Source of the DNA: Odobenus rosmarus divergens
Taxonomy: Eukaryota; Chordata; Mammalia; Carnivora; Odobenidae
DNA length: 64,000 bases
Reading direction: 5' to 3'
Assembly (NCBI RefSeq): GCF_000321225.1
Contig: NW_004450302.1
Coordinates: forward strand, 2,314,808 to 2,378,807
In this document: in pieces, positions 25,001 to 40,000 of the stretch
Layout: each line of letters starts with the position of its first letter
Position numbering within the stretch: the first letter of the stretch is position 1
Translations under genes and position numbers: made by a program
The notes under the pieces: generated by a model
The model's database searches: none
What the model saw: the letters and a program-made list of their open reading frames with translations, nothing else
What the model was told of the DNA's origin: nothing

Positions 25001-28000
25001 TTTCTAAAAAATTGACTTTTTTTAAAGTTGGTTTTATCTGTGACTCATTTGTATTCTTTGTCCATTCTACTGTTAATTCTTATTAGCAGGTGAGAATTTT
25101 ATATTCCATAAGTACTGAAACACCATTCATTACTGAACTACTTACTGCCATGATACTTCTGTTAATTTTACCTAATCTTTATATGAGCAGTACTGATTTT
25201 CTGTTTATCTAGAAAGTTTAACTCGTCAGTCAGTCATTATGGAAATCCTTCCCAGTTTTCCTTATTTGGTCCTGGTAGCTTTCTGGTTTATTAAACTAAA
25301 TTTTACCTGACAATATAGGCTCTTGCCTACATTTATCTGCCCTCTTCCCCTTTTCCATATGAGGGCTTTCTCCCCTCCCTCCCTCCCTTTTTCCTTCCAT
25401 TTTTTTCTAGCTTTGGTAATAAAAAGTTACTTAGCTATGTTTTGAAATGTCCCTCAGGCCTAATGCCAAAATCACCAGTTGGCCTTTTTTACCATCTCTT
25501 TTAAGCATCTTTTTGTTTAGAGACGTGAGTTATTTACTGAATGTTTTTCACTGAATTTTGGCTTATTATAAGTTGTGGAGTATAGTGGAAGGGACATGTG
25601 AGTTTTTCAAATTAGTGGAATGATAAATATTTTGTTTTCTTTACACATTTCCTTCTTTTGTTTTTAGGAGTGGTGGACTCATCTTTGGTTAAATGAAGGC
25701 TTTGCATCATGGATTGAATATTTGTGTGTAGACCACTGCTTCCCAGAGTATGATATCTGGACTCAGTTTGTATCTGCTGATTACACTCGTGCCCAGGAAC
25801 TTGATGCTTTAGATAACAGCCATCCTATTGAAGTGAGCCATACTTTTCAACCATTGGCCTTTGCTCTCATTTCTAATGAAATAAGTAATTTGTTATAGAG
25901 ATACTTAGGAGCCTGAAAAGAAAAGAAAATTGCACGGACAATTCACTTGTTTCTATAGCTCATATTTTCAGTCTTGAAAATCTCACAAGACTAAGTACTA
26001 ATTATGTTTCTTTTTAAGGTAGACAGTATAAGAATTTTATCTTTGTAGAGGCAAGTGCTATATATCCATAAGCATTCACCAAATACATTTTTATTGACTA
26101 GTATGGGAGAACCATGCCTGTTGGGCAGTATGCGCAAGGGAACATTATGATTCCGTTGTTTCAAAGAAAGTTCTGAACATACTCTTTTATTATTGTCATT
26201 GTCTAAAATATATATAAAATTTTATTTCTCTTGACTTAGCCTGTCCTTATTTTGGCTAGTTTATATGAATAGATTTTGCCTCCAAAGAACTTATAGTCTA
26301 CTTTGACATATTTAACCAAAGACCTATGTAATTATAAGCCGTTACAGTTAGTTGCAAGTGATCAAATTGTTTCTCATCTCTCCCTTCCTCCCTCTCCCAA
26401 TTCCCCAATAAAATGATCCATGGTGATTTGCCTCCCAGCAAAGCTGAGCCAAGACCCACAGAGATGGTGGGGATCATGTTATATGCTCCACTTTATTAGT
26501 GTTAAGTTACTACAATCTTTTTAAGGATCATCAATATGCATTTATGAGTGAACTAAAGGCAGAAAAGTATCTTATGAGTTAGGAGGGTTTTCCTAGAAAG
26601 CTTTTTATGTAATTTAGTATTACAGGCTGTCTGCTTCCTGTCATAACCCTGAATCACACTGTCTGCCAGGTCAGTGTGGGCCATCCTGCTGAAGTTGATG
26701 AGATATTTGATGCTATATCATATAGCAAAGGTGCATCTGTCATCCGAATGCTCCATGACTACATTGGGGATAAGGTAAAAAAGCAATTAAAAAGAAAAAT
26801 CTTCCATCCTTTTATGGTGAAATCATAGTGTTTTGCATGGGAAAAAAGTGTCTACTTTTATTTAGATTAAGTTCCTAAGTAATTTTTCTAGACTCTAGAA
26901 GGATATTACTCTGATCTGGCTTATCTTCTTTTCTTTTTACATTGACTCTTGTGGTCTCTTAGATGAATGATGTGTAAATGTGTTTGGGGGATGTGTGGGA
27001 GGCTGGTATAAAACTTAAAAGCAAATGTAGAAGGCAAAGAGTATGCATTCTTAAATAAAAGACAGTAGACATTAGAGGGATAGATGTTTTTCAGTAAGTC
27101 CGACACTCAGCTAATTTGAGTAAATAAGCTTTTGAGTACTAATATGCAAATACATTATAAATTCCAAGGTCTTAATCTCCTGGATTTTAAAAATTGTGTT
27201 TTCTCAGGACTTTAAGAAAGGAATGAACATGTATTTAACCAAGTTCCAACAAAAGAATGCTGCCACAGGTAATCTTAATAGCTTGAGATAGCAGTGAAGA
27301 GAAGGTGTTGGCACTCTATCCAGAGCGGGACATTTACTTTTTTCCAAATGCTTAACCTTCCATGTGATAGATAGGAAATAAAGTTGACCTGTTTGGTGCC
27401 ATGTGTTAAGTCATAGATCCACCTGAATCAGAACCCGTTACCCTTCTTGTCCCCTCCAGAACTCTGCCCTCCGTAGCTCAGTGTCCTGCCACCCCAGAGT
27501 CTGAAGAGTTTGGTTTACCTTACCAGAACTTGGTCTTTTTGGTGACTCATTGGTTTTATTGCCCTAAATTGACCATTGGCCATTAAAATTGCTACAAATT
27601 AACCATCTTTTAGTGAACTTGTGGAACTAGTTCAGTGAGTTTCAGTGAAGATTTAAGAGTTTTTAGTGGTTTAAGAGTGTATAGTGGTCTATGATTTATT
27701 GTGTATGGGAGTCAAAAGAAAGAATAAAGGTAGGAGTTGATTGAAGATGAAAAAGATGGGCGCCTGGGTGGCTCAGATGGTTAAGCGTCTGCCTTCGGCT
27801 CAGGTCATGATCCCAGGGTCCTGGGATCAAGTCCCGCATCGGGCTCCCTGCTCAGTGGGGAAGCCTGCTTCTCCCTCTGCTTCTCTCTCTCTCTCTGTCT
27901 CTCATGAATAAATAAATAAAAATCTTAAAAAAAAAAAAAAAACATTGTGAAGATGAAAAAGAGCCGGAGTTGGAGTTTTGAGTTCTTCAGTGAACAAAAA

Positions 28001-31000
28001 TAGTTTAAAAGCAAGATTTGTGGGGGCACCTGGGTGGCTCAGTTGGTTGGGCATCTACCTCCGGCTCAGGTCATGGTCCCGGGGTCCTGGGATCGAGCCC
28101 CGCATCAGGCTCCCTGCTCAGCAAGAAGCCTGCTTCTCCCTCTCCCACTCCCCCTGCTTGTGTTCCCTCTCTCGCTGTGTCTCTGTCAAATAAATAGATA
28201 AAATCTTTAAAAAAAAAAAAAGGTAAGATTTGTCTAATGTCACTAGTATCTAATAGAATGACAAAAGTTCAGAGAGGCCTGGCATGGGCTGTTCCTGAGG
28301 TTTGTGACCTGTGAATTAAAAATACAGAATATATCTGCCTCTCTGTTCAGGACATGATGTAACCTTGACACTCTCCCCTCCCACACTACCCCCACCCCCT
28401 GCTGTAAATTTCCACCTCAGTTTATAAAAGAGAGAGGCATTCTGTTCCTTAAAGCAGAGCTACAGAGAAATGTGCTCCTGTAAGTTTTCTGAGTCTTTAG
28501 CATGCATACATACAATACATGAGGAAAGACCCTTATAGTTCTTTTTTTTTTTTTTTAAAGGTTTTATTCATTTATTTGACAGAGAGAGACACAGCGAGAG
28601 GGGGAACATAAGCAGGGGGAGTGGGAGAGGGAGAAGCAGGCTTCCCGCCAAGCTGGGAGCCCGATGTGGGGCTCGATCCCAGGACCCTGGGTTCATGACC
28701 CGAGCCGAAGGCAGACCGCTTAACAACTGAGCCACCCAGGTGCCCCAGAACCTTATAGTTCTTAAACTATAATGTACACACAGTGACCCAGGGTCTATGA
28801 AAATGTTTCTAATTCAGTAGGTCTGGGGTGAGACCTTAGGATCTGCCCAACAAGCTCCCAGTGAAGCCAGTGGCACTGGTTTATAGGCTACCTTTTGCAC
28901 AGCGAGGCTTACCATGGACCTTTTCTTGGTTTGCTTATGTTAGGAAGAACAATTGGTAGTTCAGACACAGTGCAGTCACCATACATGGTTTTGATCCTCT
29001 GTCTCTCCTCACTCCCCTTTCCTTAATTCATGCCTTCATGATCTCTCCTGAACTCTGCAGTTGCCTACCAGCTTAGTACTCTCTTTGGTTTTCTCTCTCT
29101 GAGGCTGGCCAGGGTTATCTTTCTAAAGCGAATCTCTGATTGCATCACCTACTAATTAAAAACACTCGAGATACTTCACTCCCCCCACCACAGTAGGGCC
29201 CCACAGTCTTAGCAGCTCAGCCCTGGCCTGCTGTCTCAGCCTCAGTGCTCCCACACCTGGGCCTCTGTCTTCAGCCTATTGAAAATTTGCTGTTACTGAT
29301 ATTTTCTGTCTTTTCTTACACTTTCTTCTTTGTACATAGACCATTTACTCTGTCTACCTGGATTGCCCTTTTTCCCTTTGTCAGCCTAATGAACAACTCC
29401 TCTTCAAGATGCAGACCAAAAGCTAACTTGTGAAGCCTTTATTTTTCTTGGATTTTTCTTGAAGGGCTTTTCCTCTGTTCATGTCCCAATTCTAGTGTGT
29501 CTCACATTGTATTGCTCTTTTGTTTACTTGACCACCAGTGCTGTTTGACCCTGTGAGTTTTACTTCAACCTCAGAGCATTGAATATTTTGTAACCTCTGT
29601 TAATCAAATGGGTATAATGGTTTTAAGTTTGTAGATGATTATTTAGGGATGATCTTGAATATGTTTCTATTTCTTCTTGTTTGAACTCATCTGTTTATCT
29701 TTTGGTTATTATAATTTGTGATTTTCTTTTTAAGTAAACTCTAGGCCCAACATGGGGCTCGAACTCACGACTCCGAGATCAAGAGTCGCATGCTCCACTG
29801 ACTGAGCCAGCCAGGCACCCCTATAATTTGTGATTTTTTTAGTAAATTGGAACAATTAAGGACATCTTAGACTGTAAGACCAGTTTTTGTAATAGAGTTT
29901 ATTTAATGGGGAGGTGAGGGGACATTAATTTGACCCCCTGTTTGTCTCCTGAACCTGAAAGAACCAAAAAATTGGTTAGCAATGTAGTGTCAGGAGTTAT
30001 GTAAAATTTCTGGTTTGTTTAGGAAAACAAAAATGTAAACATTTTAGATTTTCATTGTTTGTGTTTATCTTCTAGAGGATCTCTGGGAAAGTTTAGAAAA
30101 TGCCAGTGGTAAACCTATAGCAGCGGTGATGAATACCTGGACCAAACAAATGGGATTCCCCCTCATTTATGTGGAAGCAGAACAGGTAACCTTATAAAAA
30201 GTCCTCCAGTTCATCTACTACTGTATTAAATGAAATTCAGTATTATCAAATTTGCTTTTCTGTACTTTAAGTATTCTAGGTAACATTTAAGCCAGCTCTT
30301 GCATTGTTTTCTCAGTGATTTATTATCTCTATACTGAATAGTTTGTCCCCCACATCATTAAAATCATACATACTTACAGCAGAAAACAAAATGTTGTCTA
30401 CTTTTACTGTCCCCAAGGAAAACTTTGTAAACTTGATATGTTCTTTTTTTTTTTAAGTTTATTTATTTATTTATTTGCTTATTTAAGTAATCTCTATACC
30501 CCATATGGGGCTTGAACTCATGACCCTGAGATCAAGAGTTGCTTGCTCTTCTGACTGAGCCAGCCAGGCACCCCTTGATATAAATCTAAAATGAACAAGT
30601 GGGATTTATTCCAGGAATGCAAAGTTGGTTTAACAGTTAAAAAAACAGGGGCACCTGTGTGGCTCAGTTGGTGAGATGGCTGTCTTCGGATCAGGTCATG
30701 ATCCCAGGGTCCTGGGATTGAGCCCCACATCGGGTTCCCTGCTCTACGGGAAGCCTGCTTCTCCCTCTCCCGCTCCCCCGTTTGTGTTTCCTCTCTGGCT
30801 GTCTGCCTCTCTGTCAAATAAATAAAATCTTAAACAAAACAAAACAGTATATTGATTCATAATCACTACATTAACAGAATACAGGTGAAGAACCATATAA
30901 TCGCTTCAATAGATGTAGAAATAGCATTTGTTAAAATTCTACACCAATTTATAATATTCTTTAAAATTAGTTTTTTTTTTTTAAGATTTTATTTTTAAGT

Positions 31001-34000
31001 AATCTCTATACTCAACTTGGGTCTTGAAGCCACAACCCTGAGACCAAGTCATATGCTCTACCAGCTGAAACAGCCAGGTGTCCCTAAAATTAGTTTTAAT
31101 GTTGGTTGGGTGGCGATGTGATTGTGATTAGAATTGCACTAAGTTGAACTCTTAGCTGCATTCAGAGAGGTGTACTTCAAAATGAGTTGTTCCCCCAACA
31201 GGACTGAGAGTTACACATCAGCCTTCAATGCATACCAGGAAGTTTATCTTAACTTAGTTTAATTATATGAAATTATGAAATTGTTCTTATATTTCTTTTC
31301 CATGGTTTTTTGACCTGCACAGAGAATTAATTACTATTCATTTTTAGGGAGGAAGATTCATAGCTCTTTTTTGGTATATGTTTGCTCTTGTGGTTCTGCA
31401 CTGTCCATAAAACTAAGTATGTTTTGCAAAGATTTTCTCAATACGGCATTCTAAGTTAAGTTAGTAAATTTGGTTTTTTGTACGGTAAGAATTCTAGGTG
31501 ACACTTAAACTAGCCCTTGTACTCTCAAAATGCACCCCAGTTTACATGATTTGTTACAGTGCTTGCAGGTTAACCTTTTGGAGCCACATCTTACCCTTAA
31601 ACATGATTGTATTTTATAATAAAGTATACACATTTGAAGACCTCTCAGTTAGATTGAGCATTTGAAAAGGTAGTTTAGGGAATGCAATCAATCATTTCTT
31701 ATGGGTGGGAGAAGATATCTAGAAGTTTAGTGACCTACTATTAGGCCATTATGACCATTTTGTTTCTTTCTACTCTTCTTCCTCCACTTTGAGCTGGTCT
31801 GTTAATAGGAGATGCCTGATCAAACTTGACATTGACATTCTATATTGACTAACAAGTAGTTTTCATTTTATCTGTTTTTAAGAATAATGACATGCTACAA
31901 AGATGATCTTTTCACCCCTGGGGATTTCATTCCCTCAAAAACTGTCAACACTTCAAAACTATTTAGTGATTACATGTAAAGCAGACTATTAGGCCATATT
32001 TTTTTCTTCAAGCAGAACACATTTTTAAGGTATCAGTTAGGATACTAATACCTGACTTCCTCTCTGTTACTGAGACTAAATTAACTTTTCCATCAAGCTA
32101 CTTTCAAAGTCTTACTTTCTTTGCTTTGTTGTTTTTTGTCCACAAACACAGCCAAACTCATCCTCCATTTCACAGTATAATAAAAATAAAAAGCATATCT
32201 ATGACTCTTAATTCCTTTAAAAATAGGAGAGCACTCCAACATATAATATCTTGATTATGATTTATTTCTCACTTTATATTCCCTAAATGTAAACATTTTT
32301 GCTTTATTTCTGAATCAATTTAAAAGTCACCTTTCAACTTTCTCGAGGACCTCTCTGTGACAAATAACTAATCAGTGATGCAGTGTTTAAGTTCATTAGC
32401 AAGTTCTTTGTGGCATCCAAGTGGTCATTGCTTCTTTACTCAGATCTTTTAGCTTTTCAGTTCTGTCTTGTGTAGTCAGTTTATCCATAAAGATCATGGC
32501 CTAATTTTACATTTGATGTGGGTGATGCTAAATCTGTTATATCTTAACATTATTTAAAATGTTCCAGGACATATTAACAAATGATAAGTAAAACAAATGA
32601 ACGCATACTATTGAAGTATTTTTTTAAAATATATACTTGCCTTTGTTGCTTCTGGCTTTTTAGTGTGTTGCAGTTTTTCCTCCACCACTTTTTTTGTGTT
32701 TCATTGCAAAGCTCAGCCTTTGAAGCAAGGTGTGTGCCTCTTTCATGTTTATTGGTCTTTTTCATGTTTATTGGTCATTCTAAAAATTCGAATTCCTAAC
32801 ATGCTAATCTGAGGTTACCACTTTTTAGAAGTGGAAGAGTCTGGAGATACAACCTCCCTCTATAAAGATTAAAACAGCTTGCTGCAGTATTATTTATCGT
32901 TATGTATCCTTGAGAAAATGGTAACACTTTAAAGTTCTTGTCTGCATGTATATCTCTTCATTACATAGAACATGACCTTTTATTTAAAGTATTGTTATTT
33001 TGAGGCCTAAATGAGAAGCGGTGCCTTTTCTCCCATTCTATCATCATCTTCATCACTGTTGCACTTTGGGTTCTCATGAGACATTTGGCTATACTGGTTT
33101 CACCTTCTACTTTGTCACAGAAGTGTTGCCCCCTCCAAAAAAAAGGTGTGAATACTACTATTTTAGCTTTTGTTTTCCTTCTTTAGGTAGAAGATGACAG
33201 ATTATTGAGGTTGTCCCAAAGGAAGTTCTGTGCCAGTGGACCATATGTTGGTAAGCAAGTGGCTATAAGTGGGAGCTGATAAATGAATTTGGATACCATA
33301 TGAGTAGTGTTCCAATTAATAGGAAATAATTATCCATTCTGTAATATTTTTAATAGAATTAAATAAAAACAAGGAAATGGTAATAAAATACAAATCTAGG
33401 AAATCAAAAAGGGAGATTCATGAGGTATTTGTAGTGTTTTGATATTCTTTGATTTTTGAAATTCCATGTCTCTGTGTGTTATTGGAAGCTATAAGGAATG
33501 AATTAGGATAGGAACACCCAAGAAGTAATGCTTTAGCCTTCATCCCTAAAAGAAGCCTTGGTGCACATTTGTGTGGGTAGCTAATTTTTTTTTTTTTTTT
33601 AATTATTGGGCATACTAAGTAAGTAAACAAGTAAATAAATAAAGCCCAGTGATTATTTAGCATTATTATGTACCAGTTACCGTGCTAATCAGTATAACTG
33701 ATCTTTGTTTTATAGCCTCAGCAGTCCCATTAGGTAGATAGTATTTCCTTTTACAAATGAGGGAGCTGAGGATAGCTGGGTTAGTTAAGTTGCCCAGGGT
33801 CACCTATCTAGTGAGTTAAAGAGTAGGAATTCAAACAGAATGGTTGGGTTACATGAATTTATACCTTTAACCACCACTCAACTCTGGTTTTTCAAATATT
33901 TCTACAGGTCATTGATTCTTTTGCTCAGGAAATTAAAAGTGTTTCTTTGCACCTTTCTCACTTCATTTTTTTTTAAGATTTTATTTATTTATTAGAGAGA

Positions 34001-37000
34001 GAGAGAGAGAGATTCTTATTAATTGCAACTTCAAACTGCACTGTCATTGTAATGAGGTGTTAACTTGGATGATGTGTTGTTGTAAACATACAGCTATAAT
34101 CAAGTGAGATCAGATGTATAATAATAAGTGTGTCACTGAAATGTGAAATTCCTATAACGGGTGTTGGAAAACCATTTCACAAAAAATAACAGTTGGTAAA
34201 GATTATCCTGTACTCTGTACCATTCATAAGTAGGCAGACAGGCAGGCAGAGGGAGGAGAGGCAGGCTCCCTGCTGACCAGGGAGCCCAGTGTGGGGCTCG
34301 ATCCCAGGACCCTGGGATCATGACCTGAGTGGAAGGCAGACGCTTAACCAACTGTGCCACCCAGGCACCCCTCTCACCTCCTTTAAAACAATAATTCTTA
34401 ATAAGGGAAGGTATATATCAGAATCACCAATACCTTTTCATGCTCCGCCCTCCAAAATACAGTACACCCTGCTAGGGTTAAGAGGTACAGCCTTCCGTCC
34501 TTAACCTTCCTTAGCATTTAGAATTACTCTTTAGATAACTATGGCTGACAAGTCAGATGACAGGTTTATTATCCAAAATAAATCCCAAAGTGTTACAGTT
34601 TCTGTTTGCTGCCTCATACCAGTCTGCATGGTAGGACTGACAGGTTTTGCAGTTTTTTCAAATACTCTGTGACCAGTATAGGCAGTATTAAAACCTGAAC
34701 TATCCCAACATTAGGAGAAAATTCTAATTTGTGCTTTAGTCTAATAGCATAAAGCTTATATAACTTATTAATAGTTAGAATAATGCATTGGGCAGTGACT
34801 CTCTTCTGTTTGGTATCTTAATTCAAAGTCTGTTTTGCTATCTGATACCTAAAAGACAGTATGTTATCTGCCTTACAAAAGTTTGGACTTTTAGCTATAA
34901 CTTTTTAGTGATGGAATCCATCAGCTCTGGGGAGTATCATGTCTATGATATGATATCTCCGGGGAGTATCATGTCTATGATTTCTACAGAAATAAAAATC
35001 AACCCTTCAGTGTTTTAGTAGTATATATACCTGTTGAGGACTGCACCTTAGAATGTTTTTAAATGCTATGTGAGAGCTTTCACCTACTTGAAATTTCTTT
35101 TAACAGTAAAATCATTACTGTCTCTGTTGCTCAGTAAAGGGAAAATGACAAATTAAAATCACTATATTTGTGATACTACAACTGAATAAACTGTTCTCCT
35201 TTTTTAAGCTCTTGTGATTTTGTTAAAAAAATCCTCTCTTCCTTTGTACTAGTATTATTCAGATTATGGAAGAATTTATGTACCATTGAAAATGAGCTGT
35301 TGGCTTAACAGTTAGACTCAAGCTCATGTGTAGGACACCTGTCCTCTCTCTCTGCCTTACCCTCTGTTTCTTCCAGTGACAAATTATTTTTCAAGTTTCC
35401 TATTTGTTCTTCTCTTGCTTAAGGAGAAGACTGTCCCCAGTGGATGGTTCCTATCACAATCTCTACTAGCGAAGATCCCAACCATGCCAAACTGAAAATT
35501 CTGATGGACAAGCCAGAGATGAATGTGGTTTTGAAAAATGTCAAACCAGACCAGTGGGTAAAGGTAAGTCTAGAAATGGCCTGGCCATTTTTATCTGACC
35601 AAAATTAATTGATTTCTCTCACTCCCTTTATGCACTTTATGGCTGGCTCTAAATTCTGCCTTAGTTTAGACTAGGACTTGCACAGACAAAAGCATTACTA
35701 AACTTTCCTGTGTGAAGTTTAGGGCCAGTTTTTCAAATAATATGGTCTAGATATCTTCCCTTACGTCAATTAAGGAAGTGGTATAAGCAGATATTAAAGG
35801 ATAGGATCAAAGGGGAAAAAATAGTAGATTATGTGTAAAGTCACATTAACCAAAAGATTTGTAGTCTTGCAACTTCAAACTGCACTGTCATTGTAATGAG
35901 ATGTTAACTTGGATGATGTGTTTTCGTTGTAAATATACAGCTATAATCAAGTGAGATCAGACGTATAATAAGTGTGTCATTGAAATGTGAAATTCCTATA
36001 ACTGGTGTTGGAAAACCATTTCACAAAAAATAACGGTAAAGATGATTTTTCATTATCCTGTATTCTGTACCATTCATAATGAAAGTATCTACTACACTTT
36101 TCTCCCAGTTATAGGTTCCTAATAGGAATTATACGTTGTCTCAGACTTTTGTGCTTTTCTGAAAAAAAACATTTCTCTCTTTGTTTTAACATATATTTTT
36201 AAAATATACTTAATGGAATACTATATTACCATTTGAAATTACATCTGGGAGATTATGTAGCCGTATGAAATTTTTCTTATAAATGAGAAAAACGTGTATG
36301 CAGTGTTTGTAATTGAGTAAATAAAGGTATTATTACTGCAGTAAAAGTTAAAGGGACGAATAAAACAGAAGTTGTATTATTGTGAGGTGATTTTAAAAAA
36401 TACTTATATATAAATAGTAAAATATATCTTATGCTATTATTTTAGCTTTAAAACATTTTATATATAAGTATTATCAAAAATATTTTTGGGGCGTCTGGGT
36501 GGCTCAGTCGGTTGGGTGTCTGCCTTTGGCTCAGGTCGTGATCCCAGGGTCCTGGGCTCGAGCTCCGTGTCGGGTTCCCTGCTCGGCGGGGAGTCTGCTT
36601 CTCCTCTCCCTGCCTCTCTGCCTATCTGTGCTATCTCTCTGTCAAATAAATAAATTTAAAAAAAAAAAAAATTTTTTTTTTGCCTGTTGGTAAATAGCCT
36701 ATAGAGAATAATGACAGTCTGTGATTACCTCACTCCACAAATCACATGAAATTACCTTTTAAGTCCACATAATTCTTTAAAATCTAGGATCTGAGCATTG
36801 TTGTTCTGTTGAGACTCTGGCTGAAAAGATAAGTGTAAAAGGCTTAGTCTTCCTCAGAGATTCCACTGTCCATGCACTCTTACATATAGTAAATATTTTC
36901 TGTAAACTTAAAACTGTCCACTGAGAGTAGATAGAAACTGGCCCCTGTGACTTTCTGCCTCCCTACCATCAAGCTCAGTTTGGAGCCTGATGTGGGGCTC

Positions 37001-40000
37001 GATCTCCCAACCCTGAGATCATAACCTGAGCTGAAATCAAGAATCAGACGCCTAATCGACTGAGCCACCCAGGCACCCCAACAACCAATTTCTGTCTTTA
37101 CGTGTTGTTTCATTTTCATCCCTGCCTGTATATGTGAGCTTTGTTGTTTTCGCTCAGATAAACGGAAACCAGAACAACTTTCACACCTGCTCAAGATGCT
37201 TTTTTTTTTAAAGATTTTATTTATTTATTTGAGAGAGAGAGAGCACATGAGAGGGGGGAGGGTCAGAGGGAGAAGCAGACTCCCTGCCGAGCAGGGAGCC
37301 CGATGCGGGACTCGATCCCGGGACTCCAGGATCATGACCTGAGCCGAAGGCAGTCGCTCAACCAACCGAGCCACCCAGGCGCCCCTGCTCAAGATGCTTT
37401 AAAAAAACAAAGGCAACTGTTTAATTTATAATGCCCATTGGGTGTCTTTTCAGTTAAACCTGGGAACAGTTGGATTTTATCGGACGCAGTACAGCTCAGC
37501 CATGCTGGAAAGTTTATTACCAGGCATTCGTGACCTCTCTCTGCCCCCTGTGGATCGACTTGGATTACAGAATGACCTCTTCTCCTTGGTGAGCCTCTCT
37601 CAAGTAGTATGATGAATTTTGTTGATTAAAGGATTTTGTTTTTTCTGGAGTGTCCTCCTGAAACATAATTAGAAGAATATGGTTCTTCCTGAAGGTTGAA
37701 CACCTTTTGGGACTAGAGCAAATGAATAATTATTAATTAACAGGGCAAGATCGAACCTTTTTAATTTACCAGAAACAAATCCCATCCCACTACTCCTAAG
37801 CCAGGTTTTGCAACTAAAACTGTCCTTTGTAAGGCAGAAATTCTTTTCAGTAGAAATAGGATAGGTATGAGCCTTGAAGAAACTTCCCTACTGGTGTGTT
37901 TTTTAAAATAATTAATTCAGAGTGATTCATCTTTTTCTAAAACAGTGATTATACTTTGCTGGAAACATCTAGAATTTTTTAACATTCCATTGGTACTCAA
38001 ATAATAATAGCCCATTAGCTTTAGAATTATGTTATATTTGGCTTTGTTCCAGGAAGGATTTAAATCAGCAATTAGTAGTATTATCTTTATGACTCCAACA
38101 GAGGTTAGATAATTTCCAGATGTCTGTGATAAATTGTCAGATTCCTCCTAGTGTTCCTTTAAATTGGACTTGAAATTTTCCCTCCCCTCTGCAGTAACTG
38201 GTTTTGGATTCCTCCTTTGTATAAACACAGATTAGCACTGATGCACAAAACCTCACATCTGCTGATCTCATTGCTGAGAGAGACCTGTCCCAGGAGAGTG
38301 GTGTGTTTGTGCAGTTGGCTGCTGTAACAGAAGTTCTTTTTCCTAGCTCTATTAGTTAATTCTGAAAGGACTCTGAATTTGTAGTGCCTTCCAGTTTGCC
38401 TTCTTTTAGAAATGAGTAAAGGACAGGCTGAAGTTGACACAGTTTGCAGGTCCAGTTTTGAAACAGCCTCTGTCAAAAACCAAAGCCCTAACTATTTTTG
38501 CATCTTTTCTGAAAGTATGAGAATTTTTAAAATAAAAACAAAGCCAAGGCCCCAGACACTGGATAGAAATAGGAAGTTATTTTCTTTCTTGCTTTCTTTT
38601 TTTTTCTTTCTTTCTTTCTTTTCCATTGAAGTATAGTTGACACACAATGTTACATTAGTTTCAGGTGTGCAACACAGTGATTCCACACGTCTCCACATCA
38701 TGCTGTGCTCACCACAAGTGTAGCCACCTTCTGTCACCAAACAGTGCTTTTTTACTCGGCTCTTTTATAAATAGCAAAAAAGTAAATAAGGAATGTTGTC
38801 ATGATAGGATTTTTATTCTAATAATCTCCTGAATTTATATAGTCTCATTTCCTTTAAACCAGAGACATGACTAACTAGCAGTAGATAATGCTGAAAATGC
38901 ATGCTTATGTTTTTTTGTTTTAGTTTTTGAAGACTAGATTAATTTATGTTTTTTCCTATCCCAGGCTCGAGCTGGAATCATTAGCACTGTAGAGGTTCTA
39001 AAAGTCATGGAGGCTTTTGTGAATGAGCCCAATTATACTGTATGGAGCGACCTGAGCTGTAACCTGGGGATTCTCTCAACTCTCTTGTCCCACACAGACT
39101 TCTATGAGGAAATCCAGGAGTTTGTGAAAGATGTCTTTTCACCTATAGGGGAGAGACTGGGCTGGGACCCCAAACCTGGAGAAGGTAATGGATGTACTGA
39201 ATGGGGAAGGAATTGATGAGAAATTGATCCTTTTTTACTCAGCTGTGGTTAACAGTATCAGTAGTGTCTTTGTATCTGCTGGATGTTACTATGTATTCAG
39301 CTCGCCAGAAATGAAATCTTGAGTCTTTTACATTTACTGGTGAAATTACATGGGTCTCAACATAAAAACGGTGGTGGTTATGTGTATTCACTGCTAAATA
39401 TGATTTGTAAACAAAGCAAATGGTGGAAATAGAAATCTTTTACAGAGTTCCAAAGGCCCATCTATAATCAAGAATAGCTAAGGGGGGGCACCTGGGTGGC
39501 TCAGTCGTTAAGTGTCTGCCTTCGGCTCAGGTCACATGATCTCAGGGTTCTGGGATCGAGCCCCACATCGGGCTCCCTGCTCGGCGGGAGGCCTGCTTCT
39601 CCCCCTCCCACCCCCCCTGCTTGGGTTCCCTCTCTTGCTGTGTCTCTCTCTGTCAAATAAATAAATAAAATCTTTAAAAAAAAAAAAAAAGAATAGCTAA
39701 AGGGAATTTTGGATTATTTTATTTATTATTACCCTAAATACCAGGCACCTTGTATGTACAAGTTGTAAAGATACTGAGAGACAGTACCTGAATTAAGGAA
39801 GTTATTTACTTTCTCCATGTGTGTTCTCTTTGATTATTTCTGTAATCATATATTTACTCTTTTGCTGTCCTGTAAATGTTGGGGATGGTGATCTTAAGGC
39901 TTTATATATAATTATTTTCTACCATCTGCAAATAACTAAAGATGGTATTTCCTCCCGAGCAGTCTTGATCTGGGATGGGGTCTTTTGCAATAAGAACAAC

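Noticed and set aside
38159..38740. Reverse ORFs of 82 and 105 codons in intron 16
   Set aside because: No recognisable domain; the second runs into L1 3' sequence and a T/C-rich tract.
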